From positions 1-34,167 of the forward strand of contig JAEEMS010000020.1 of assembly GCA_016283355.1 (NCBI GenBank): a stretch of DNA of 34,167 nucleotides. Reading direction: 5' to 3'. The stretch's first letter is position 1. Every line of letters begins with the position of its first letter. A program made the position numbers and the translations under genes. The stretch comes from Elusimicrobiaceae bacterium. Lineage in GTDB: Bacteria > Elusimicrobiota > Elusimicrobia > Elusimicrobiales > Elusimicrobiaceae. Below are positions 24,328-31,918 of this stretch, in pieces. The notes under the pieces are model-generated. The model was not told the DNA's origin and made no database searches. It saw only the letters and a program-made list of their open reading frames with translations.

Positions 24328-25664
24328 AATTGTTTTCCTATACTTTTTTGTAAACTTGCCTTACTTAATAACAAATCGTAAAAAGCCGTAATTTTGTTTT
24401 GTCGTGCATCGGCTAGTTGTGCCACGGCGGTAAGTAAGTTGAGGGTGTCACTCTTCCCTACTTTATAGTAACGGAAAGCGACCCGTTCGTTTTCTTCCGC
24501 ACTTTCTAAAACGGTCTTGCTGATTTCGTACGCTTTAACGGCCGTTTTGTAATTTTGATATTTGTTCCACACATCGTTTTGAATTTGTAAACGGGTGCTT
24601 TGTGTATTAGCTTGTGCTTGTTTGTACGCATAAGAAGCACTCTGCGTGGCATACGTATTGGCGAAGCCGGTAAACAGAGGCATGGACACACTCAGCCCCG
24701 CAGCTGTATCCGTTTTGTACGGAGAAGCGTGTTTCCAATTATCACCGTACGTAGCGGAAGCATTGGCATAAATGGACGGTAAAAATTGTGTCCGAGTATT
24801 GTAAAGATTGAATTTTGCTACTTGTTGTGCACTTTCTTGAGCTTGCATTTCCGGACGGTTTTTCACGGCCTCTTGCATAAGTTGTTCAATATTGTCGTTT
24901 TCAATTTTTGTGAAATCATCGTTAAAAACGGGCGTTGCAATTTGCAAGGGGGTATTGGGTGATAAATTTAGTAATACGGCTAAATTACCTTGCGCCTGGT
25001 TTAATGAATTCTCTGTCAGTACAACAGCCAACAAAGCTTGTTCATATTTTGTTTTTGTTTGTAGCTGATCGCTTAGCGATACCATTCCCAATTTGTAACG
25101 CTTTTGTGCTTCATTATAAGATTGGTTATAGGTATCCAAGCTGGCTTGAGCACTGACCAAAGATTCCTTTGCGGCCAATACATTTAAGTAGGCCGTCTGA
25201 ACGGACAGCATAAAATCCTGTAGTTGCGCATCATACATGAAACGCACCATGTCAGCTTGAGCCCGAGATAATTTGGCGCGAGAGGTGCGTCCTCCCCAGT
25301 CAAATAACAACCACGAAGCAGCTGCCGTACCGGAATAAGGTTCGTTTTGGACGTAATTTTGATCTTCGATACGTTCCCCCGTAATGTTTCCTTGTCCAGA
25401 TAATATGACGGAAGGCAAATATTCCGCACGTGAAATCCCAACATTTGCCTCGGCTGATTTGACCCCCATGTATTGCGCTTTTAAAGCAGGATTGTTACAA
25501 ACACCAATTTGAACTAAGTCCAAGAGAGACAGTTCTTGATTGGAAACATCTTTGTCCGCACATTTTTCCAGTTGTTGGGCGGAAGAATGGACAAACAGTG
25601 GGTCCAAAGCCCAGGTTCCGATTGTGATACTAGAAAGTATTACAAGCAACAGATATTTTTTCAT
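24324..25664 (-). CDS. TolC-family outer-membrane efflux channel
   Basis: This 446-residue protein forms the exit duct of the tripartite pump. A Sec signal peptide (about 19 residues, ending near TWA-L) precedes two repeated outer-membrane-factor units of long coiled helices and short barrel strands. The KSAEANVGISRAEYLPSV stretch of unit one and its counterpart (YNTRTQFLPSIYANAS) in unit two show the internal duplication. No lipobox Cys is visible, so it is not of the lipidated NodT type. AGGGA lies 7 nt before the ATG. Its start overlaps the end of the tetR-type gene by 35 nt, which ties regulator and pump in one transcript. Confidence 0.93.
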   Translation of the reverse strand: MKKYLLLVILSSITIGTWALDPLFVHSSAQQLEKCADKDVSNQELSLLDLVQIGVCNNPALKAQYMGVKSAEANVGISRAEYLPSVILSGQGNITGERIEDQNYVQNEPYSGTAAASWLLFDWGGRTSRAKLSRAQADMVRFMYDAQLQDFMLSVQTAYLNVLAAKESLVSAQASLDTYNQSYNEAQKRYKLGMVSLSDQLQTKTKYEQALLAVVLTENSLNQAQGNLAVLLNLSPNTPLQIATPVFNDDFTKIENDNIEQLMQEAVKNRPEMQAQESAQQVAKFNLYNTRTQFLPSIYANASATYGDNWKHASPYKTDTAAGLSVSMPLFTGFANTYATQSASYAYKQAQANTQSTRLQIQNDVWNKYQNYKTAVKAYEISKTVLESAEENERVAFRYYKVGKSDTLNLLTAVAQLADARQNKITAFYDLLLSKASLQKSIGKQL

Positions 25665-26310
25665 TCTTTTTTCCCTTTTTATATGATCTCAAAATCGTTT
25701 CAATTGACTGCCAAATAGCTTGTTTTAATTTGGCGGGTGGTGTATGTTGAGAGGGGTTTTCTCCCAAGGCACGTAAAATCATAAAGCGGTCGCATTCTGA
25801 CAGATTGATTTGCAAAAAAATTAAATGGGCCAATAGTACCATTTCCGAAGAGTTTTCCTTTATCCCGGTTAGCTTTGCCAACGTATGTCGTACAAGTAGA
25901 TTGATAGGAGAAGAGAATGCTTTGAGTGATGTAAGCATTTCCGCGGATCCTTCTAATTCGGCAAACGTAAAGATACGTTCCAACGGTACATTGATGCGAT
26001 TAAATTTCATGTCCAGCACTTTGTCGACGATGCGGTGCAGGGCCTTCCACGTTTGGGCAAGGGATAGCTTGTCAATATCTTGGGGCGTGGGTAAGGGTCG
26101 GTTCCCGCCAAAAATATAATCTTTGTTTTTAGAGAGCAAATACTTGAGTGTTTCCAAATAAAGGTTACGTTTGTTGCCAAAATGGTACGAAATAGAAGAT
26201 ACATTCTCCCCGGCTGCCTGTACGATATCTCGTACCGAGGTAGAAGTGTAGCCATTCTTTGCAAATAAGCGTGCGGCGGTGCGGAGAAGTTTAAGACGCG
26301 TGTTTTGCAT
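25630..26310 (-). CDS. TetR-family regulator of the efflux operon
   Basis: This 226-residue cytoplasmic repressor has an N-terminal three-helix DNA-binding domain. The recognition part is TSVRDIVQAAGENVSSISYHFGNKRNLY, split here as TSVRDIVQAAGEN and VSSISYHFGNKRNLY. The C-terminal ligand domain resembles the CecR/YbiH group in length and layout, a moderate call. I chose the ATG at 26310. The frame extends to 26361, but that would pass through the promoter and the operator. It is the first gene of the pump operon, and a perfect palindrome covers the -35 of its promoter, so autorepression lifted by a pump substrate is the likely mode. Confidence 0.92.
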   Translation of the reverse strand: MQNTRLKLLRTAARLFAKNGYTSTSVRDIVQAAGENVSSISYHFGNKRNLYLETLKYLLSKNKDYIFGGNRPLPTPQDIDKLSLAQTWKALHRIVDKVLDMKFNRINVPLERIFTFAELEGSAEMLTSLKAFSSPINLLVRHTLAKLTGIKENSSEMVLLAHLIFLQINLSECDRFMILRALGENPSQHTPPAKLKQAIWQSIETILRSYKKGKKNEKISVACNTF

Positions 26311-26328
26311 AATGATAACCCTACTAGA

Positions 26329-26357
26329 ATTATACAAAACAAAAAGAAAAAATTCAA
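26329..26357 (-). promoter_or_regulatory. Promoter of the TetR-efflux operon
   Basis: On the minus strand TTGAAT (26352-26357), a 17-bp spacer and TATAAT (26329-26334) form a strong sigma-70-type promoter. The predicted leader is only about 12 nt. Confidence 0.75.
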
Positions 26358-26376
26358 ACATTTGTTTGAATTTTTT
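26347..26376. promoter_or_regulatory. Probable TetR operator overlapping the -35 box
   Basis: Two perfect 13-nt arms, with core ATTCAAAC/GTTTGAAT and a 4-nt centre, span 26347-26359 and 26364-26376. The -35 hexamer lies inside the left arm, so a bound repressor would exclude RNA polymerase. It may also act as a weak AT-rich terminator after rmlA, because a T-rich stretch follows on the minus strand. Confidence 0.72.
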
Positions 26377-26385
26377 TGGGTTAGA

Positions 26386-27258
26386 TTATTTTTTCCTTTG
26401 AAGTTGTTCTTTTAAATAATCGTAGTAATTGTTTTTAGGGGATTTTTTAAGGCGTGTTAGTAATTGGGAACGGCTGATAAATCCTTTTTCTAATGCAATT
26501 TCTTCTAAACAGGCAATTTCCACGCCTTGGTTGATTTGCATCGTATGGACAAAATTGGATGCTTGCAATACCGTTTCGTGCGTACCGGTATCCAGCCAGG
26601 CAAATCCACGGTCTAGGCGGCTTACATGCAATTGTCCTTTTTGCAAATAAAGACGGTTCAAATCGGTAATTTCCAATTCCCCCCGGTACGAGGGCTGTAA
26701 TCTTTGGGCTAATTTTACCACTTGGTTGTCATAGAAATAAAGGCCGGTCACCGCAAAATTGCTTTTTGGATTTCTTGGTTTTTCATCCAAAGAAATCGCT
26801 TTTCCTTTTTTATCAAAAGCAACTACCCCGAAACGTTCCGGATCGCTTACTTCGTAGGCAAAAACAGTTGCCCCTGTTTTGTTTTGTAACGATTTTTTTA
26901 ATATATTCTCAAAACCGTTACCGTAGAAAATATTGTCACCTAAGATGAGGGCGCAGCGTTCTTTGCCGATAAAATCTTTTCCAATAATAAAGGCATCCGC
27001 AATCCCGCGTTTAACGTGTTGCACAGCATAGGAAAGGTTTAATCCCCATTGATGTCCATCTCCCAAGACGCGTTTAAAATTTTCATTGTCTTCCGGGTTT
27101 GTAATGATAAGAATGTCTCGAATTCTTGCCTGCATGAGTACAGACAACGGATAATAAATCATGGGTTTATTATAAACGGGTAGGAGAATTTTTGAAATAG
27201 GCAGAGACGCAGGATAAAGACGCGTACCGGCTCCGGCAGCTAAAATAATTCCTTTCAT
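26386..27258 (-). CDS. rmlA: Glucose-1-phosphate thymidylyltransferase
   Basis: This cytoplasmic enzyme makes dTDP-glucose from dTTP and glucose-1-phosphate, the first step to dTDP-rhamnose and related sugars. The 290-residue length and landmarks are standard: [71 protein letters not shown] and WLDTGTHE. No rmlB, rmlC or rmlD is beside it. It overlaps the upstream phosphatase gene by ATGA, so the two form a coupled pair transcribed away from the exopolysaccharide export genes. Confidence 0.96.
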   Translation of the reverse strand: MKGIILAAGAGTRLYPASLPISKILLPVYNKPMIYYPLSVLMQARIRDILIITNPEDNENFKRVLGDGHQWGLNLSYAVQHVKRGIADAFIIGKDFIGKERCALILGDNIFYGNGFENILKKSLQNKTGATVFAYEVSDPERFGVVAFDKKGKAISLDEKPRNPKSNFAVTGLYFYDNQVVKLAQRLQPSYRGELEITDLNRLYLQKGQLHVSRLDRGFAWLDTGTHETVLQASNFVHTMQINQGVEIACLEEIALEKGFISRSQLLTRLKKSPKNNYYDYLKEQLQRKK

Positions 27259-27707
27259 GGGATGACTCCTTGAGTTTGTTTAATTCTTTTAACGGCAGTT
27301 TCAACTGCTTCTTGCAGTAAAGTAGCTTGTTTAATAAAACTCCTTCCGGATAATAAAATGGGATCTTGTAAATTCGTGTCTTTGGAAAAGGAAAAATCGT
27401 TCAGTAACCACATTTTATCGCTATACTGTGCGTAGCGGTCTAACAAATTTTCCAAATGTGCTTTTTCCATACAAAAAATATAATCTGCCTCTCGTAAATC
27501 GTCAACAGTTAATTGCGTAGAAATATGCGGTGTTGGCGTGATATTTAGAGAAGATAAAAAGTCCAACACTTTTGTGGGGATCGCATACTCTTTATTGGCA
27601 TACAAACCACGGGAAAATACCGACGCTTGAGGAAGTAAATTTTTACAAATTTCTTGCGCCATAAAACTGCGGCAAATATTTGCATGGCAAATAAATAATA
27701 TTTTCAC
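27255..27707 (-). CDS. Low-molecular-weight protein-tyrosine phosphatase (Wzb-like)
   Basis: The 150-residue protein begins with the signature loop CHANICRS, giving nucleophile Cys7 and Arg13 of the C-X5-R motif, and has a later QDPI that fits the general-acid Asp of this family. In capsule and exopolysaccharide loci such enzymes dephosphorylate the BY-kinase, and a Wzc-like kinase is encoded 2.4 kb away. The start is GTG with no Shine-Dalgarno. A TGCTATAGT extended -10 box lies only 7 nt before it, so the mRNA is probably leaderless. Arsenate reductase is a less likely alternative because there is no ars gene nearby. Confidence 0.88.
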   Translation of the reverse strand: MKILFICHANICRSFMAQEICKNLLPQASVFSRGLYANKEYAIPTKVLDFLSSLNITPTPHISTQLTVDDLREADYIFCMEKAHLENLLDRYAQYSDKMWLLNDFSFSKDTNLQDPILLSGRSFIKQATLLQEAVETAVKRIKQTQGVIP

Positions 27708-27714
27708 ACTACAT

Positions 27715-27723
27715 ACTATAGCA
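27715..27723 (-). promoter_or_regulatory. Extended -10 promoter of the phosphatase-rmlA pair
   Basis: The minus strand reads TGCTATAGT here. The -10 hexamer ends 7 nt before the GTG start codon at 27707, so transcription should begin at or next to the start codon. Confidence 0.5.
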
Positions 27724-27728
27724 AATTT

Positions 27729-27734
27729 TATAAA
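27729..27734 (+). promoter_or_regulatory. Probable -10 box of the Wzy-like gene
   Basis: TATAAA ends 8 nt before the ATG at 27743. A TTCACA hexamer at 27703-27708 is too far upstream (20 bp) for a normal -35. There is no Shine-Dalgarno, so initiation on a leaderless mRNA is plausible. Confidence 0.4.
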
Positions 27735-27742
27735 ATATCTTT

Positions 27743-29404
27743 ATGAATTTATTGCTCAAATCCGGAGTAATTTTTTTCCTGTTTTTTGCTCCTTTTGCTT
27801 TTGCTTGTACCACCGCATGGGCCTTTTCCGTTTTACAATGTGGGGTAATGGGATTGTGTGTTTTGGCTGCTTATACTTCCCGTCATTGGTATATAACCCG
27901 CCCGCTTAAATGGATTACGGCGATTTTGTTGTTTTTGTTGGGGTTTGCCCTGCTGCAAAGTTGTTTCCCTTCTACCTTATTAGAAAAAGTTTCCTGGCAT
28001 CCCATTACATTGGTACGCTTATATACGTTGCATACGGCTTCTTTATTTTTGACGTATTTGGCTTTAGTGTGGCTAACTGTACAGGTGTTCCCCTCTTTTG
28101 CAGATGCCAAACGAACGTTACTGTTGGTGGCTTTATGTGGTAGTGCGGTGGCTTTATGTGCGGCTTCTTTGCCAAAAGGGGCTTATTTGTTCCACTTGGC
28201 TGGGGTGCGTGGTGGTTTCGGTCCGTTTATGAACCGCAACCACGCCAGTATTTTCCTGGCTATGTGTGCGGTGGGAATGTTGGCCTACTTTTTTACGTCC
28301 CACATCCAATATGCTAAAAAAGTGATGACAAATCAACTACCATCCTTTTACATCCGTCAATGTTGCTTGGCCGTAGTTTTTCTATGCCTTTGTGCCGGAG
28401 TGATTTTTACACGTTCACGCGGTGGGATGTTGGCACTCACGGTAGGAATTTTTACATATGCTTTTTTATGTTGCTGGGTGATTCCCCCCCAACTTAAAAA
28501 GAAACTAAAAGGGGTATTTTTTACCTTAATCGCTTTGGGGTTAGTTTCCTGTTGGGTGGCCACGCACATTCCTCAGATTAATGCATTTGCGCATCGTGCA
28601 ACGGGCACATCGGAGATGACACGAAAGATGCTTTATCGCTCCACATTTCGTGTGCTAAAAGAATATCCTTACTTTGGCGTGGGTATTTCGACAACACCGT
28701 TAGTTATCCCGAACTATTTTGAATGGCCCGTAAAAAAATATGTGAATTATCTACATTGTGATTGGCTGGAACTGTTGTTGGGAGTGGGATATGTGGGAAT
28801 CCTCCCTGTACTTATATTGCTTGTGGGGTTGGGGATTGTATTTTTGAAGCGGTTGAAAGAGTTGGAAACCAAAAAACAGATACTTTACAGCGGATTACTT
28901 AGTATTTTGGTGGTAATGTGTATTGGAAGCGCAGTGGATTTTGATTTCTTTATACCGGCGAATGCCTTTTTGTTCTTTCTTATCGCAGGGCTTGCGTCTT
29001 CTCCTTCTTTTTATAAGGGACGTACCCACACAACGCTTATGGAGTGGAAGAAACGAGCTGTACTGATAACGGTGTGTGTGTTGGCCCTTTGGGTACCACT
29101 GCGTAAGACGTTGGCTTGGAGAACGGCTTACTTTGGCAAAGGACTCAAACCGGAATCTAAAATTGCCGCGTATGAAAAAGCCGCTGCGTACTACCCGGAC
29201 CCGCGTTACGGTTTGCAGTTGGCGGCTTCTTACTACAATGCGGCCGTACATAGCAAACAGCCCCAGCAACGTTTGGATTTTTTGCAGCAGGCGAATCGTG
29301 TTGCAACTGTTTACCTGCAAAAGTATCCCAAAGAGAAGGAATTATCCCGTATTTATATGCTTACCCGTCCCTACCGTTCAATTGGAAATTCCCCTCACAT
29401 TTAG
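27743..29404 (+). CDS. O-antigen polymerase/ligase-type membrane protein (Wzy/WaaL fold) with C-terminal TPR-like tail
   Basis: This 553-residue inner-membrane protein has about ten to twelve hydrophobic helices and a large periplasmic segment. The region GGFGPFMNRNHASIFLAM, followed by FTRSRGGMLALTVG, matches the conserved core of the Wzy_C/O-antigen ligase family. After the last helix near residue 450, the chain is helical and TPR-like (AAYEKAAAYYPDPRYG, then ASYYNAAV and YLQKYPKEKELS). It likely polymerises or ligates polysaccharide repeat units on the periplasmic face. The downstream Wza-like and Wzc-like genes support polymerase in an exopolysaccharide or capsule pathway. Wzy and WaaL cannot be told apart here. 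Confidence 0.88.
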   Translation: MNLLLKSGVIFFLFFAPFAFACTTAWAFSVLQCGVMGLCVLAAYTSRHWYITRPLKWITAILLFLLGFALLQSCFPSTLLEKVSWHPITLVRLYTLHTASLFLTYLALVWLTVQVFPSFADAKRTLLLVALCGSAVALCAASLPKGAYLFHLAGVRGGFGPFMNRNHASIFLAMCAVGMLAYFFTSHIQYAKKVMTNQLPSFYIRQCCLAVVFLCLCAGVIFTRSRGGMLALTVGIFTYAFLCCWVIPPQLKKKLKGVFFTLIALGLVSCWVATHIPQINAFAHRATGTSEMTRKMLYRSTFRVLKEYPYFGVGISTTPLVIPNYFEWPVKKYVNYLHCDWLELLLGVGYVGILPVLILLVGLGIVFLKRLKELETKKQILYSGLLSILVVMCIGSAVDFDFFIPANAFLFFLIAGLASSPSFYKGRTHTTLMEWKKRAVLITVCVLALWVPLRKTLAWRTAYFGKGLKPESKIAAYEKAAAYYPDPRYGLQLAASYYNAAVHSKQPQQRLDFLQQANRVATVYLQKYPKEKELSRIYMLTRPYRSIGNSPHI

Positions 29405-29410
29405 TATAAT
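29382..29410 (+). promoter_or_regulatory. Promoter immediately before the Wza-like gene
   Basis: TTGGAA (29382-29387), a 17-bp spacer and TATAAT (29405-29410) form a good promoter that overlaps the 3' end of the upstream gene. The -10 ends 8 nt before the ATG at 29419, so the transcript is predicted to be leaderless or nearly so. Confidence 0.55.
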
Positions 29411-29418
29411 TTGAGTAT

Positions 29419-30069
29419 ATGAAAAACTATTATTTTGTATTTTTGGCTCTTTGTGCCGTTTGCGGGCTGGGGGCCTGTTCTTCTGCTAAGATTCAAGACA
29501 AAGCTTCTATTCAAAAACAACTGGAACAACAAAATGTTTTGAATGGAATAGAAACGATCCGTTCTTCCGCATCCTATACGCTCCAACCGGGAGATTTGGT
29601 TGAAATTCAAGTGTTTAAAGAGGACGATATGCAACGCACATTGCGTTTAAACGGCAACGGGAGCGTTACCTTCCCGCTCGTGGGGAATATCCATTTGTCG
29701 GGGTTAACTTTAGAAGAGGCGGAACAAAAATTAGCCGGGCAGCTTATGGCATATTTACGTAATCCGCAAGTATCTATGTTGGTCAAAGAATACGGTAACA
29801 AAACCGTGTACGTATTGGGGCAAGTGAAAAAACCTTCTTCTATCGAAATCCCACCGGAAAAATCCTTGACCGTATTAGAGGCCATCAGTTCGGTTGGCGG
29901 GTTTACGGACATTGCCAACACTTCGAAAGTGCGCGTTTTGCGTACGAAAGACGGTAAACAAGAATCGTTGGATGTAGATGTTGCGCAAATTACCAAGCAA
30001 GGTAACAAATTGTTGGATATAGCGTTAATGCCCGGTGACGTGGTATTTGTGCCGCAAAGTATGTTTTAG
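29419..30069 (+). CDS. Polysaccharide export lipoprotein (Wza-like, Poly_export plus SLBB)
   Basis: This 216-residue outer-membrane lipoprotein belongs to the channel family that exports capsule or exopolysaccharide. The signal peptide ends in the lipobox LGAC with Cys20; no Asp follows it, so transport to the outer membrane is expected. The Poly_export domain (about residues 50-125) starts SYTLQPGDLVEIQVF and includes FPLVGNIHLSGLT and YLRNPQVSM. One SLBB domain follows, with VYVLGQVKKPSSIEI and AISSVGGFTDIA. It is much shorter than E. coli Wza, with one SLBB and no C-terminal transmembrane helix, as in many OPX-B/C-type proteins. The lipobox fixes the start even though the Shine-Dalgarno is poor. 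Confidence 0.94.
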   Translation: MKNYYFVFLALCAVCGLGACSSAKIQDKASIQKQLEQQNVLNGIETIRSSASYTLQPGDLVEIQVFKEDDMQRTLRLNGNGSVTFPLVGNIHLSGLTLEEAEQKLAGQLMAYLRNPQVSMLVKEYGNKTVYVLGQVKKPSSIEIPPEKSLTVLEAISSVGGFTDIANTSKVRVLRTKDGKQESLDVDVAQITKQGNKLLDIALMPGDVVFVPQSMF

Positions 30070-30079
30070 TGAGTAGATT

Positions 30080-31795
30080 ATGGAAAATACAACGAACGAA
30101 GAATTTGATTTAAGTGAAATTATACAAGTGTTGTTTAAGCATATTTGGGTAATAGCGGCACTGATGTTGTTGGGACTGGTGGCGGCCGTTTTGGTAAATG
30201 TGTTGATGCGCCCCGTCTACGAAGCTACGACACTGATGATGATTAATAAAGAAAATGCCGGAAAATTGGATGTAGATACGTATGGTTCTTTTTCGGCAGA
30301 GGAAGATTATTACCGCACGCAGTACCAACTGTTGGAAAGTCGCTCTTTGCTTGAAAATGTGTACAATCAATTGGATTTGAATCAATATAACGAATTTGCA
30401 AACCCGGGAGGAATCGGCAAACTCAAAAGAGCCATAAAGGTGGACCCGGTAACGCGCAGCCGTTTGGTGAACGTAAAGGCACGTTCGTATGATTCGCAAT
30501 TAGCTGCGGAGATATCCAACACGTTGAGTAGTTCTTTCGTGGCAGAAAACGTAGAAAATCGTATCTCGATGGGGCAAGATGTTATTCGCGCGCTTGAAAG
30601 CACGGAAAAGAGTAGTGCCGAACAAGAATTGCTTAATTCCATGCCGCAAGTGGTAAACAGCGATTTTATCAAGTCGCTTAAACAACAAGCGGCGCAATTA
30701 GAAGGTAAAAGAGCGGAGCTTTCCGCTAAATATACGGATAAACACCCGGAAATAGTATCTGTTAACCGCCAGTTATCCTCTATTCGAGAAGAAATCAGTA
30801 CGGAAACACGCCGTTTGGTGCAAAGTATTAAAATTGAACTTTCCGGTCAATTTTCCGGTAACAATATCCGCATTGTAGACCCGGCTATCGTTCCCACTTC
30901 TCCTGTTTTCCCCCGCAAGCTGCTCAATTTGTTGATAGGGTTGTTAGGTGGCGCGGTGATAGGCGTATTGGTTGCATTTGTATTGGAATTTTTAGATCAG
31001 AGCGTTAAAAATTCCGAGGAAATGGATGAGAAACTCGGGTTGCCTTTCTTGGGTTTTGTTCCTTATGAGAAAACCAAAAAGAAAGAATCCGAGTATGCCA
31101 CCATGCTTAAAGAAGGGAACTTTTTGAAAGCCGAGAATGTGCGTAATATTCGTACGATGCTGGAATTTGCCTTGGCAGGGGATACCAACGCTCCGTTTTT
31201 AATTACCAGTTCTTTGCAAGGGGAAGGAAAGAGTTATTTATCAAGCAATTTAATGGTGGCTTTGGCGCAAGCCGGTAAAAAAATATTGCTTATTGACGGA
31301 GATTTACGCCGCAGCCGTTTGCATAAGACGTTTAAACTCTCACTTGATAAAGGGCTAAGTAATATATGGGACAAAGACCCCAAAAAAGCCGATTATGCGG
31401 CCAATGTGCAGCCCGTGGCGGATGTAAAGAATTTATTTGTAATGACTTCCGGTACACGTCCCCCCAATCCGGCCGAATTACTTGGTACCCCGAAGTTGGC
31501 TGATTTTATTGCATGGGCCCAGAAACATTATGACCAAGTAGTGGTGGATTGCCCTGCTATTTTGCCGGTATCGGATACTATGTTGTGGGGCCGTCATATT
31601 CCACGGGCTATTTTTGTGATTAAATACGGCAAAACCAATGTTAAATTGGCTAAAATTGCGCTAGATAAGCTGCAAAAGGCCGGTGTGAAGGTGTTAGGCG
31701 GTGTTATAGGTGCTTATCAGCCGCAAGGCCTTTCCTACGGGAAATATGGCTATTACAAGAGTTATCACTATTATTCGGACGAAGAAAAGAAATAG
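30080..31795 (+). CDS. Polysaccharide co-polymerase / BY-type tyrosine autokinase (Wzc-like)
   Basis: This 571-residue inner-membrane protein controls chain length and export. The N-terminal Wzz domain lies between two membrane helices (about residues 20-45 and 275-300), with a coiled periplasmic part and the usual Pro-rich approach to helix two (VPTSPVFPRKLL). The cytoplasmic BY-kinase has Walker A SSLQGEGKS near residue 376, Walker A' ILLIDGDLRRSRL near 403 and Walker B VVVDCPAI near 487. A C-terminal tyrosine cluster (SYGKYGYYKSYHYYSD) holds the autophosphorylation sites. It begins 10 nt after the Wza-like gene. The divergent LMW phosphatase is its likely partner. Confidence 0.95.
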   Translation: MENTTNEEFDLSEIIQVLFKHIWVIAALMLLGLVAAVLVNVLMRPVYEATTLMMINKENAGKLDVDTYGSFSAEEDYYRTQYQLLESRSLLENVYNQLDLNQYNEFANPGGIGKLKRAIKVDPVTRSRLVNVKARSYDSQLAAEISNTLSSSFVAENVENRISMGQDVIRALESTEKSSAEQELLNSMPQVVNSDFIKSLKQQAAQLEGKRAELSAKYTDKHPEIVSVNRQLSSIREEISTETRRLVQSIKIELSGQFSGNNIRIVDPAIVPTSPVFPRKLLNLLIGLLGGAVIGVLVAFVLEFLDQSVKNSEEMDEKLGLPFLGFVPYEKTKKKESEYATMLKEGNFLKAENVRNIRTMLEFALAGDTNAPFLITSSLQGEGKSYLSSNLMVALAQAGKKILLIDGDLRRSRLHKTFKLSLDKGLSNIWDKDPKKADYAANVQPVADVKNLFVMTSGTRPPNPAELLGTPKLADFIAWAQKHYDQVVVDCPAILPVSDTMLWGRHIPRAIFVIKYGKTNVKLAKIALDKLQKAGVKVLGGVIGAYQPQGLSYGKYGYYKSYHYYSDEEKK

Positions 31796-31822
31796 TGCCG
31801 AAAAGAAGATCTCGAATGAATA

Positions 31823-31857
31823 AACCCCTCGGATTTAACCGAGGGGTTATATTTTTG
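31823..31857 (+). terminator. Terminator of the exopolysaccharide gene set
   Basis: A perfect 10-bp stem with core ACCCCTCGG/CCGAGGGGT (31823-31832 with 31839-31848, 6-nt loop) is followed by a T-rich run. Confidence 0.85.
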
Positions 31858-31888
31858 ATTTTACCCAATGGAAAATAAAAGTAACATG

Positions 31889-31917
31889 TAAAAAAGGGCC
31901 CCGGTTGGGGCCCTTTT
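31889..31917 (-). terminator. Terminator of the 592-residue secreted protein gene
   Basis: An 11-bp stem with core GGGCCCC/GGGGCCC and a 4-nt loop (31892-31902 with 31907-31917) is followed on the minus strand by a T tract. It starts 2 bases after the stop codon. Confidence 0.85.
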
Positions 31918-31918
31918 A

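Noticed and set aside
26311-26361. Longer N-terminus for the TetR-type regulator
   Set aside because: It would be read through the -10 box and into the palindrome, and the ATG at 26310 gives a normal family start.
26347-26376. Dedicated intrinsic terminator of rmlA
   Set aside because: The stem is almost entirely A-T and coincides with the regulator's -35 box; operator is the better primary reading, with at most weak terminator activity.
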